From contig CAVTON010000002.1 in the NCBI GenBank assembly GCA_963736455.1, positions 1,116,001 to 1,180,000 of the forward strand: DNA of 64,000 nucleotides, in the 5' to 3' direction. Origin of the DNA: DAHUXD01 sp963736455. GTDB taxonomy: Bacteria > Acidobacteriota > Thermoanaerobaculia > UBA5066 > Gp7-AA6. A program made the translations under genes and the position numbers. Under the pieces are notes generated by a model that was not told where the DNA came from, ran no database searches, and saw only the letters and a program-made list of their open reading frames with translations. Below are positions 7,649-15,712 of the stretch, piece by piece (the stretch's first letter is position 1; each line of letters opens with the position of its first letter).

Positions 7649-8640
7649 AGGCCTTCGTCCAGACCGCGATCGGAACCTTCGAAGAACGAGACCTCGACCG
7701 CCCGGAGGCGGGCCCGGGCGAGATCGTCGTGCGGCTGCGCGCGGCGCTGACTTGCGGCACCGACGTGAAGCTCCTCTCCCGGGGCCATCCCCGCATCGGC
7801 CTTCCGGTCACGATGGGGCACGAGGTCTGCGGCGAGATCGTCGAAGTGGGGGCCGGCGTGTCGGGATGGAAGAAAGGGGAGCGGGTCGTCCCCGGGATCT
7901 CCGGGCCGTGCGGGCGATGCGAGGACTGCCGGTCCGGCCGTGCGAATCTCTGCTCTTCCGGCCACTCCGGGCGATTCTGGGGAGCATTCGCCGAGTACGC
8001 CCGCGTGCCGGCCGCGGTCGTCGCGTCGAACCTGCATCGCGTGCCTCAGGGACTCGGCGACGCGGTGGCGGCGTTTCTCGATCCGCTCGCCTCCGTGTTC
8101 CACGGCTGGAGCCGCCTGCGCGATCCGGCGGGCCGGCTCCTCGTCTACGGTGCGGGAGCCCTCGGGTGGCTCTGGGCGGGCGTGGCGTCCCGGCGCGGCC
8201 TGGAGGTGCGGGTCGCGGGGCGGCATCCCGAGCGGGAAGCGCTCACGGCGGAATTCGGAGCGAAGTACGTGGACGCGCGCGGCGGCTCCCCCGAAGGCTC
8301 CGCGGACATCGCGGTCGACTGCACGGGCGACCGGGAGGTCTGGGAGCGGCTGCCGGAGCTCGTGCGGCCCGGAGGGCAGGTGCTCCTCTTCGGAGGCTGC
8401 GCTCCGGGCGCCGTGGTGAGGTTCGACGCGGCGCGGCTGCACTACGCGGAGATCACGCTCGCCGGCTCGTTCCATTACACGCCGGCCGATGCGGCGGCGG
8501 CCCTGGCGGCACTGGCCTCCGGCGAGATCGATCCGCGCGGGCTTCTCTCGGAGCGGGGGACTCTCTCGGATGTGCCGCGCTTTCTCGACGCCCAGGCCCG
8601 GGGGCGGGGAATCCGCTATGCGGTCGAGGCGGCGGCATGA
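7645..8640 (+). CDS. Zinc-binding alcohol dehydrogenase family protein
   Basis: This 331-residue medium-chain dehydrogenase oxidises an alcohol or polyol with NAD(P). It has the catalytic-zinc residues in LTCGTDVK and GHEVCGE, a four-cysteine structural-zinc lobe (CGRCEDCRSGRANLC), and a Rossmann fold with VYGAGALGW where the usual third glycine is replaced. The C-terminal half is typical of the threonine/sorbitol dehydrogenase group. GTG 7645 shares GTGA with the stop of ispA, so it is coupled to that operon. The substrate is unknown. A second, divergent member lies at 17076-18098. Confidence 0.88.
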   Translation: MKAFVQTAIGTFEERDLDRPEAGPGEIVVRLRAALTCGTDVKLLSRGHPRIGLPVTMGHEVCGEIVEVGAGVSGWKKGERVVPGISGPCGRCEDCRSGRANLCSSGHSGRFWGAFAEYARVPAAVVASNLHRVPQGLGDAVAAFLDPLASVFHGWSRLRDPAGRLLVYGAGALGWLWAGVASRRGLEVRVAGRHPEREALTAEFGAKYVDARGGSPEGSADIAVDCTGDREVWERLPELVRPGGQVLLFGGCAPGAVVRFDAARLHYAEITLAGSFHYTPADAAAALAALASGEIDPRGLLSERGTLSDVPRFLDAQARGRGIRYAVEAAA

Positions 8641-8749
8641 GGGTGTTCGCGGCAATGCGTCGGGCGGCGGGACTCTCGGAAGAGCGGTCGACTGACGGTA
8701 TGCTTGGCGCGCCGGCGGCTTCCGGGCCACCGGCCACACGGGAGGACTC

Positions 8750-9292
8750 ATGAACCGAACTCTTCGCCTCTTCGCGGTCGCCGCCCTTCTCGGCGCGATG
8801 GTTCCCGTTCCGATGGGTTTCGCCGCGGACGCGGTTCCCTCGGTCGGCCAGCCGGCTCCGGCCTTCACGCTGACGAGCAACGAGGGCAAGCCGACGAGCC
8901 TCGCGGACTTCAAGGGAAAGTGGGTGGTCCTCTACTTCTATCCGAAGGACTTCACCTCCGGCTGTACGCTGGAGGCCCACAACTTCCAGCGCGACCTCGC
9001 GAAGTACGAAAAGGCCAACGCCGTCATCCTCGGCGTGAGCGTGGACAGCGCCACGTCGCACAAGGACTTCTGCGCCAAGGAGGGTCTGGCCTTCCGACTG
9101 CTCTCCGATCCCGACGCGAAGGTGTCGACCGAATATGCCTCGGTCATGGACTACGAGGGCAACAAGCTCTCGTCGCGCAACACCTACCTCATCGATCCGA
9201 GCGGCAAGATCGTCAAGGTGTTCCTGAAGGTCAAGCCCGCGGATCACAGCGAAGAAGTGCTGGCCGCGCTCGCCAGCCTGCAGAAGGGCTAG
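8750..9292 (+). CDS. Secreted peroxiredoxin, Bcp-like
   Basis: This 180-residue thiol peroxidase has an N-terminal signal peptide (residues 1 to about 24, RLFAVAALLGAMVPVPMGFA then ADA), so it should act in the periplasm. The peroxidatic Cys72 is in FTSGCTLEAHNF. The +5 position, where PrxQ proteins carry the resolving cysteine, is His77; another cysteine, Cys108 (KDFCAKEG), could resolve, or the enzyme may be 1-Cys. The rest of the fold (WVVLYFYPKDF, ILGVSVDS, LLSDPDAKVSTEYAS, NTYLIDPSGKIV) is complete. GGAGGA precedes the ATG. It differs from the selenocysteine enzyme at 3019 in location and chemistry. Confidence 0.92.
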   Translation: MNRTLRLFAVAALLGAMVPVPMGFAADAVPSVGQPAPAFTLTSNEGKPTSLADFKGKWVVLYFYPKDFTSGCTLEAHNFQRDLAKYEKANAVILGVSVDSATSHKDFCAKEGLAFRLLSDPDAKVSTEYASVMDYEGNKLSSRNTYLIDPSGKIVKVFLKVKPADHSEEVLAALASLQKG

Positions 9293-9331
9293 AACCGCGG
9301 AGGCGGGTCGCGCGCCGCGGCTCGATCGAGC

Positions 9332-10138
9332 GTGAAGGCCGTCGTCCTGGCCGCCGGGCTCGGATCGCGCATGCGCCGGTCCGATCGGGCCGCGGCGCTG
9401 GACGCCTCGCAGAAGTCGGCGGCCGATCGAGGGCTGAAGGCTCTCGTCCCGATCGGCGGCCGGCCGTTTCTCGACTATGCCCTCTCGGGCCTCGCGGACG
9501 CCGGGATCCGCGACGTCGTCGTGGTGATCGGGCCGTCCTCGCTCGCGATCCGCGGTCACTATGAGGCCTCGCCTCCCGAGCGCACGCACCTGTCGTTCGC
9601 GGTGCAGGAGGCGCCTCGGGGGACCGCGGACGCGCTGCTCGCCGCCGAGGCCTCGGCCGGCGCCGACGACTTCCTCGTCCTCAATTCGGACAACCTCTAT
9701 CCCGCGTCCGCCCTTCGCCGCCTCCAGGCGCTCGGCCGTCCGGGACTGCCCGTCTTCGAGCGCGAGTCCCTCTTCCAGCAAAGCAACTTTCCGCCCGAGC
9801 GCGTCGCGCGCTATGCCGTCCTCCTCGTCGGACGAGAGGGCTTTCTCGAGCGAATCGTGGAGAAGCCGGCGCCCCGGGAGCTCGCGGCGTCGGGAGGCGA
9901 GGTCCTTCTGAGCATGAACCTCTGGCGCTTTGCGCCGTCGATCTTCGAGGCGTGCCGACAGGTCGGACCCTCCTCGCGCGGCGAATGGGAGCTTCCGCAG
10001 GCGGTCGATTTCGGGATCGTGCGGCTCGGCATGCGGTTCGCGACGTTTCGCTGCGACGAGGGCGTGCTCGACCTGTCCGCGCGCAGCGACGTCGGCACCG
10101 TCGCCGGGCGCCTCGGCGGCCTCGAGGTTCGACCCTGA
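9332..10138 (+). CDS. Sugar nucleotidyltransferase (NTP_transferase family)
   Basis: This 268-residue protein attaches a nucleotide to a sugar phosphate. The N-terminal signature AVVLAAGLGSRMR binds the nucleotide, Lys in GLKALVPIGGRPFLDYAL is the usual second element, and LVLNSDNLYP near residue 117 carries the metal-binding Asp. EKPAPREL corresponds to the sugar-binding strand. There is an unusual insert of about 15 residues between the first motif and the GLKAL segment. GTG 9332 starts right at the first strand. The stop shares CTGA with the following kinase gene, so the two probably act in one activation route, kinase first and nucleotidyl transfer second. Confidence 0.85.
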   Translation: MKAVVLAAGLGSRMRRSDRAAALDASQKSAADRGLKALVPIGGRPFLDYALSGLADAGIRDVVVVIGPSSLAIRGHYEASPPERTHLSFAVQEAPRGTADALLAAEASAGADDFLVLNSDNLYPASALRRLQALGRPGLPVFERESLFQQSNFPPERVARYAVLLVGREGFLERIVEKPAPRELAASGGEVLLSMNLWRFAPSIFEACRQVGPSSRGEWELPQAVDFGIVRLGMRFATFRCDEGVLDLSARSDVGTVAGRLGGLEVRP

Positions 10139-11472
10139 ACGACATCGAGGAGCGGCTCCTCGCGGCCGGCCTGCTGCCGGCGGAGGCGCGGCGCAAGCGC
10201 GAGCTCTTCGGCGCGGTCGACTCGGCGCTGCGGACGCTCGCGGGCGAGCCCGCTCCGGTGAAGCGCTGGTTCGTGCCGGGTCGGATCGAGGTGCTCGGCA
10301 AGCACACCGACTATGCGGGCGGAAGAAGCCTCCTGTGCGCGGTGGGTCGCGGTTTCTGCGTCAGTGCGGCGCCGAGGTCCGACTCGATGGTCCGCGTCGC
10401 CGACGCCGGGCGTGGCCTCTCGACGGAAGCGCCGCTCGACTCCGCGCTCGACCCGTTCGGCTCCGGATGGACCGTCTACGTTCGCGCCGTCGCGGCTCGC
10501 GCGGCGGCGAATTTCCCCGGCCTCCGGGGCGTGGACGTCGCCTTCGCGAGCGACCTGCCGCGCGCGTCGGGAATGTCGAGCTCGAGCGCTCTCGTCGTCG
10601 CGCTCTTCAGCGTCCTCGCGGATTGGAACGACCTCCCGAGCCGGGAGGAGTGGACCGCGAACATTCGGGACGCGGAGGACCTCGGCGGCTATCTGGGGGC
10701 CGTCGAGAACGGACGCCCCTTCGAAGGCCTCGGCGGAGACCGCGGCGTCGGTACGTACGGGGGCAGCGAGGATCAGACCGCGATTCTCTGCAGCCGCGCG
10801 GGGGAGATCCGGCAGTACGCCTTCGGCCCCGTCCGCCGCGAGCGCTCGCTGCCGCTCGACGACGGCTGGAGCTTCGTCGTCGCCTCGAGCGGAGTCGTGG
10901 CGGACAAGACGGGCGAGGCGCGCGCGTCCTACAACCGACTCTCTCTCGCCGCCGCGGAGATTCTGGACCTCTGGAATCGATCCACGGGAAGCCGGGACGC
11001 GACGCTCTTCGGGTGCCTGGCCGGCGGCCCGGACGTCCCCGAGCGGATCCGCGGCCTGCTGCGCGCCTTTCCGCCGGCCGGGTGGGCCCCGGATTTCCTG
11101 GTCGGCCGGCTCGATCAGTTCATCGAGGAGACGTTCGTCCTCGTTCCCCGGGCCGGCGATCTTCTCGAGAAGGGCGAGCCGGGTCTCCTCGGCGATACCG
11201 TCGACCGCTCGCAAGTCCTGGCCGAGCGCTGCCTCGGGAACCAGGTTCCGGAGACGGTGGCGCTCGCGCGATCGGCGCGGGATCTCGGCGCCTCGGCCGC
11301 CTCGGCGTTCGGCGGGGGCTTCGGGGGCAGCGTCTGGGCGATGACGCGCACCGAGGCCGCCGATTCCTTCCGCCGCCGCTGGGCGGAGAGCTACGCCCGC
11401 GCGTTTCCGGCGGCGACCGAATCCTCGCGCTTCTTTCTCACCCGTCCCGGGCCGGCGGTCGTCCGCCTGTAG
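10135..11472 (+). CDS. Galactokinase-like GHMP sugar kinase
   Basis: This kinase of about 445 residues phosphorylates a sugar at C1 using ATP. GRIEVLGKHTDYAGG matches the galactokinase signature, PRASGMSSSSALVVAL is the GHMP phosphate-binding loop, and GGGFGGSVW is the third GHMP motif. GTYGGSEDQTAIL contains the likely catalytic Asp region. There is no ATG, GTG or TTG near the expected N terminus; the frame suggests CTG 10135, which shares CTGA with the upstream stop and has GAGG 7 bases before it. GTG at about 10258 would remove 41 residues in front of the signature. The substrate may be galactose or a related sugar. Confidence 0.85.
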   Translation: MNDIEERLLAAGLLPAEARRKRELFGAVDSALRTLAGEPAPVKRWFVPGRIEVLGKHTDYAGGRSLLCAVGRGFCVSAAPRSDSMVRVADAGRGLSTEAPLDSALDPFGSGWTVYVRAVAARAAANFPGLRGVDVAFASDLPRASGMSSSSALVVALFSVLADWNDLPSREEWTANIRDAEDLGGYLGAVENGRPFEGLGGDRGVGTYGGSEDQTAILCSRAGEIRQYAFGPVRRERSLPLDDGWSFVVASSGVVADKTGEARASYNRLSLAAAEILDLWNRSTGSRDATLFGCLAGGPDVPERIRGLLRAFPPAGWAPDFLVGRLDQFIEETFVLVPRAGDLLEKGEPGLLGDTVDRSQVLAERCLGNQVPETVALARSARDLGASAASAFGGGFGGSVWAMTRTEAADSFRRRWAESYARAFPAATESSRFFLTRPGPAVVRL

Positions 11473-11481
11473 CCGAATCTC

Positions 11482-12609
11482 TTACCTGCCGGCCGCCGCT
11501 CCGATGGCCTCGGAAAGCGGCGCGCCGGCCTTCGGGTTGAAGGACCTCCAGTCCTTCCCGAGGAGCGCCGCCACGGTCGCGGCGATCTGGCTCTGCGTCA
11601 CGGGCGCCGCGTTCTTGCGCTCTCCGAGCGCCGGCGTGTCCGGTCCGAGCGCCGCGATCCACATGTTCTCGGCGCCTTCCACGTTCCAGTCGTGGTTCTT
11701 CCAGTTCTCCGGACCGTCGCCCCGCCCGTGGTCCGTCGTGATGAGGAACGTCGTCCGATCACGGTACTGCGGGATCGACTGCATCGTCGTCCACAGCTCG
11801 CGGATGAACCCGTCGACGTTGTGGGCGGACTGCAGTACGAGATCGTACCGGCCGTCGTGCGCCCATTCGTCCGTCTCGCCGAAGCCGACGAAGAGCAGCC
11901 GCGGCTTCTCGGCGGCGACATAGGCGAGCAGCGTCTGCTGGAGAAACGCGTCCCAGGGCATGTCGGAGAACTCGTGGGTCACGGTGCGGTACAGGGTGTT
12001 CAGGAGCTGCTGGCGCGGAACCGAGGTGTCGGGAAACGGCGTGTCCCACCCGGTGCGCATGGGGAGATGGCTGCGCTCGCGGTTGAAGATCCGCGGGAAC
12101 GCGTCCCACCCCCCGATGACGGCCACGCGCCCGTGAAACTCGGGCATGTCGTTCAGCCACTCGAAGACGGAGACGTTGGGATTCGGACCGTACTCGTTGC
12201 GGTCGATGCGCGGGTCGCCCGCTCCCGTGATGATCTCGTTGTAGCCGGGATACGAGAACTTGTAGCCGTTGACGACCCGGGCGGAGCTGCCCGCGTCGAC
12301 GTTGCCGTAGATCTGCCCCTCCCGCGCGATGACCGACCAGAAAAACGGAAGAAGGGCCTCCCGCCGCTCGGCCGGCGTCGGCCGCCAGAAGGCGGCCTTG
12401 GTCGCGGGCACGTCCTCGACGCCGCCCGGCTTCTCGCTGACGAGGGCGGTCTCGGCGCCGCGGAAGACCTCCTGCCACCGAAATCCGTCGGTCACGATGA
12501 CGACGACGTTCCGGGTCTTCGGCGCGCTGGCCGGTGGGCCGGCGAGCGCCGAAGCCGAGACGACGGCGACCGCGGCGCAGAGGGTGGCGATCCGGCGAAC
12601 AGTCTTCAT
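11482..12609 (-). CDS. Secreted alkaline phosphatase superfamily protein
   Basis: The 375-residue protein has a signal peptide (residues 1-23, ending SASALA) and an alkaline-phosphatase/phosphodiesterase core. Metal-binding segments are VVIVTDGFRWQEVFRG, YPGYNEIITGAGDP, VGFGETDEWAHDGRYD and LITTDHGRGD, with a His near NHDW. This set is typical of sulfatase-like hydrolases of the phosphodiesterase or nucleotide pyrophosphatase kind that act outside the cytoplasm. The substrate is unknown. The ATG at 12609 shares ATGA with the stop of the fusion gene upstream, so the two form an operon. The gene is convergent with the GHMP kinase, 9 bases apart. Confidence 0.87.
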   Translation of the reverse strand: MKTVRRIATLCAAVAVVSASALAGPPASAPKTRNVVVIVTDGFRWQEVFRGAETALVSEKPGGVEDVPATKAAFWRPTPAERREALLPFFWSVIAREGQIYGNVDAGSSARVVNGYKFSYPGYNEIITGAGDPRIDRNEYGPNPNVSVFEWLNDMPEFHGRVAVIGGWDAFPRIFNRERSHLPMRTGWDTPFPDTSVPRQQLLNTLYRTVTHEFSDMPWDAFLQQTLLAYVAAEKPRLLFVGFGETDEWAHDGRYDLVLQSAHNVDGFIRELWTTMQSIPQYRDRTTFLITTDHGRGDGPENWKNHDWNVEGAENMWIAALGPDTPALGERKNAAPVTQSQIAATVAALLGKDWRSFNPKAGAPLSEAIGAAAGR

Positions 12610-15600
12610 CGGTACCTCACGAAGTCCTCGGAAAGGACGCGATCGTACGCTTCGAGCGCCCGATCCGCGTCGGCCTCGGAGAAAACGAGCGGCGGCTTCA
12701 TCTTGATGACGTTGTGGTCGGGCCCGTCGGTCGAGAGCAGGATGCCGTGGTCCTTCATGCGCTCGACGACGTAGGCCGCCTGGAGGGGCGCGGGCGTGCG
12801 GGCCGCCGCATCGAGAACGAGCTCGATCCCCAGAAAGAGGCCTCGTCCGCGAACGTCGCCGACGATGGCGTGGCGTTCGGCCAGCCGCCGGAGCCCGTCC
12901 TCGAGCCATCCTCCGGCTCGGCGCGCGTTTTCCTGCAGCCGTTCGTCCCGGATCACGTCGAGAACCGCGAGGCCGATTTCGCACGAGACCGGGTTCCCGC
13001 CGAAGGTGTTGAAGTACTCCATCCCGTTGGCGAAGGCCTCGGCGATTTCCGGGGTCGTCACGACGGCGCCGAGCGGGTGCCCGTTGCCGATGGGCTTGCC
13101 GAGGGTCACGATGTCCGGGATCACTCCCTGCGTCTCGAATCCCCAGAAGTGCGTTCCCACCCGGCCGAAGCCGACCTGGACTTCGTCGGCGATGCACACG
13201 GCGCCCGCCTCGCGCGCGTGGGCGTAGGCCGCGGCGAGGTAGCCGGGGGGAAGCTCGATCTGCCCGCCGCAGGAGAGAAGGCTCTCGCAGAGAAACGCGG
13301 AGGGCCGTGCGCCGGAGCCGCGGGCGTGTGCGAACGCGTCGCCGACGTGCGCGGCGAACTTCGAGGCGCGGTCGGGGTCGCCGCGGCGGTAGCGGCCCCG
13401 GTAGTCGTCGGGCATCGGCACGGCATGGCACCACGCGGGCGCTCCGCCGCCTCCCGGACCGCCGTGCTTGTACGGGCTGACGTCCACGAGGGTCTGCGTG
13501 TTGCCGTGGTACGCGCCCTCCAGGACGACGACGTCCCGGCCCCCGGTCGCGGCGCGGGCCAGGCGAAGCGCGAGCTCGTTGGCCTCCGAGCCCGAGCACA
13601 CGAAGAAGCAGACCGACAGGCTCGGCGGCAGCGTGGCCGTCAGGCGCTCCGCGTAGCGGAGGATCGACGGGTGAAGATAGCGGGTGTTCGTGTTCAGGAC
13701 GGCCATCTGGCGCGCGCCGGCACGGACGACCCGGGGGTGGCCGTGGCCGACGTGGGCGACGTTGTTGACCATGTCGAGGTAGGCGCGGCCGGTCTCGTCG
13801 TACAGCAGCGTGCCCGCGCCGCGCACGATCTCGAGCGGCTTGCGGTACGAGAGCGAGAGCGAAGGCCCGATGCGGCGGCGGCGGTCGGCAATGAGCCGGG
13901 CGGCCCCGCCGCCTCCGGCCCGGAACCGAGCCGGGCCGCCGAGGACGAGGTTGGGGTTGGGGCAGAGCGAGAGCCAGGTCGAGCGCTCGCTCGCGGCCGC
14001 GACGCCGGGAAAGTCCCCCGACGCGCCGAGCAGGTCCGCGATGATCTGAAAATGCGCGTGGGGAGGCCAGTCGCCGTTTTCCGGCGCGGGCCCGATCGCG
14101 CCGATCTGATCGCCCCGGGCGACGGCGTCCCCCTCCTTCCAGCCGGCGATCGAGGCCCGCGACAGGTGCCCGTAGAGGGTGTAGAAGCTCGGAGCGCCGT
14201 CGGGACGATGCTCGAGGATGACCGTCGGGCCGTAGTCGAGCCGCGCGGCGTTGTCGCGGACGCCCTGGATCCGGCCCTCGAGGGGCGCGAGCACGGGGGA
14301 ACCGGGCTCCATGAAGAGGTCGTGGGCCAGGTGGACCGTGCGCCGCTCCGGATGCTCGCCCGGGTTCCCGGAGAAGGCATCGCCGACGTACAGCAGCCGG
14401 GCTTCGTCGTAGCGCCCGATCCCGAGGCTGGCGCCGCGCGAGCGCATCGCGCCGAAGAGCCTCGCCGTCATTGCGGGAGTGTCCGTGGCATCGGCCGGCG
14501 AGCGGAACACCGGGCTGCCGACGGAGAGGTCGAACACGACCGCCTTCGCCGGATCGGCGTCCACGACCGGCCCGATCCGATCTCGGTTCTTTCGCAGCCA
14601 GTCCTCGATCGACGGCGTCTGCGGGCAGGCCACGAGGCCGCAGGCGGCGCGGAGGCGGTATTGCGCGAGCCGTGCCGGCACCCGGCGCATCACCTCGAGC
14701 GCCCTCCAGGCGGGCGATTCGCTGACGAGCAGGTAGGGATTCTCCGGCTCCGTCTTCCGGCGGAGCGCCGCGAGGCAGACGCTGGTGCACAGGCGGATCG
14801 CCGCGAGACTCCAGAGGGCCTCGATCTCCGCCTCGGCGAGCGGGCGTTCCGCGTGATACCCGGCGGTCAGCGCGCAGGCCGCCTCCATCGTGTCCGGTTT
14901 TCCGAGGACCGCGTAGGCGATGGCGACGGCGGCCTCCGCGCACGTCCAGCTCTCGACCATGTCGCCGAAGTCGAGGATTCCCGCGATGGCGCGGCCGGTG
15001 GCCGCGGGCGGGCCCGCGAGGACGTTGTAGTCATTGGCGTCGTTGTGGATCACGCCGCGGGCAAGCCGCTCGAGCGCCGGCACAGCGGCGCGTCGGTGCT
15101 CCTCGACGAAGTGATCGAGGATCTTCCGGCGCTCGGGGTTCTCGACGGCGTCGGCGTGGCGGACGATCACGCCGAGCGCCCGGTCCGGGTTCCAGGGCAG
15201 GTCGCGATTCTTCGCGGCGGGGTGGGAGAAGCCTTCGAGGCAGCGGTCGAGACGGCCGAGAAAGCGGCCCTCGGCCTCGAGGATCTCCGAAGACTTGGGA
15301 CGGATCTCGGCCAGGACCGTGCCCGGCAGGAACGTCAACAGGCGAACCGCGCGATCGTGATCGGCGACGACCGCCTCGCCGTCGGATGCGCGCACCAGGC
15401 GGGGAACCGGCAGCTCGGGCGCCCGCGCGGCGATCCAGTCGAGCGCCCGATTCTGAAGATCCAGGTTCTCCGGGCGCTCCGCGACACCCGCGACCTTCAG
15501 CACGAACGCGCCACGCTCGGTCGCGAGCTCGAAGTTCTGGTCGCGCTCGCTCGGAAGCTCCCGCGCCGCGGCGGCGAGACCGTAACGGCGGCGCGCGATC

Positions 15601-15638
15601 GCCGCCGCGTCGTCCGCCGACAGACGCGTCAACGGCAC
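12606..15638 (-). CDS. Fusion: APH-type kinase, M23 peptidase domain, class III aminotransferase
   Basis: A single 1010-residue protein joins three domains. Residues 1 to about 320 are an aminoglycoside-phosphotransferase-like kinase (GVIHNDANDYNVL near 196 and GILDFGDM near 223). Residues about 420-540 are an M23/lysostaphin-like domain (AHDLFMEPGSPVLAP, then YTLYGHLS and PHAHFQI). Residues about 575-1010 are a class III PLP enzyme (GAYHGNTQTLVD; TLGKPIGNGHPLG with the PLP lysine near 846; EYFNTFGGNPVSCE). Human hydroxylysine kinase and the phosphohydroxylysine and phosphoethanolamine phospholyases are related to the first and last domains, so a kinase plus phospholyase on an amino alcohol is a reasonable inference. 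GTG 15638 is used; see the frame oddity at 15649. Confidence 0.87.
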   Translation of the reverse strand: MPLTRLSADDAAAIARRRYGLAAAARELPSERDQNFELATERGAFVLKVAGVAERPENLDLQNRALDWIAARAPELPVPRLVRASDGEAVVADHDRAVRLLTFLPGTVLAEIRPKSSEILEAEGRFLGRLDRCLEGFSHPAAKNRDLPWNPDRALGVIVRHADAVENPERRKILDHFVEEHRRAAVPALERLARGVIHNDANDYNVLAGPPAATGRAIAGILDFGDMVESWTCAEAAVAIAYAVLGKPDTMEAACALTAGYHAERPLAEAEIEALWSLAAIRLCTSVCLAALRRKTEPENPYLLVSESPAWRALEVMRRVPARLAQYRLRAACGLVACPQTPSIEDWLRKNRDRIGPVVDADPAKAVVFDLSVGSPVFRSPADATDTPAMTARLFGAMRSRGASLGIGRYDEARLLYVGDAFSGNPGEHPERRTVHLAHDLFMEPGSPVLAPLEGRIQGVRDNAARLDYGPTVILEHRPDGAPSFYTLYGHLSRASIAGWKEGDAVARGDQIGAIGPAPENGDWPPHAHFQIIADLLGASGDFPGVAAASERSTWLSLCPNPNLVLGGPARFRAGGGGAARLIADRRRRIGPSLSLSYRKPLEIVRGAGTLLYDETGRAYLDMVNNVAHVGHGHPRVVRAGARQMAVLNTNTRYLHPSILRYAERLTATLPPSLSVCFFVCSGSEANELALRLARAATGGRDVVVLEGAYHGNTQTLVDVSPYKHGGPGGGGAPAWCHAVPMPDDYRGRYRRGDPDRASKFAAHVGDAFAHARGSGARPSAFLCESLLSCGGQIELPPGYLAAAYAHAREAGAVCIADEVQVGFGRVGTHFWGFETQGVIPDIVTLGKPIGNGHPLGAVVTTPEIAEAFANGMEYFNTFGGNPVSCEIGLAVLDVIRDERLQENARRAGGWLEDGLRRLAERHAIVGDVRGRGLFLGIELVLDAAARTPAPLQAAYVVERMKDHGILLSTDGPDHNVIKMKPPLVFSEADADRALEAYDRVLSEDFVRYR

Positions 15639-15656
15639 CGCCGATCCATGCGGCGA

Positions 15657-15662
15657 AGACTA
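15657..15662 (-). promoter_or_regulatory. Candidate -10 box upstream of the fusion gene
   Basis: On the minus strand TAGTCT lies 18 bases before GTG 15638 and exactly 7 bases before an ATG at 15649. That ATG opens a frame of only six codons in the present sequence. No clear -35 element is visible. Confidence 0.35.
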
Positions 15663-15712
15663 GCAGGGATCCGTCGTTCGCGGCCGCGTCGCCTGATATC
15701 CTCGCGGCCGCC

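Noticed and set aside
8637..8753. Short frame of about 38 codons before the secreted peroxiredoxin
   Set aside because: No ribosome-binding site, no family and it ends on the peroxiredoxin start; the 109-base gap is better read as a leader.
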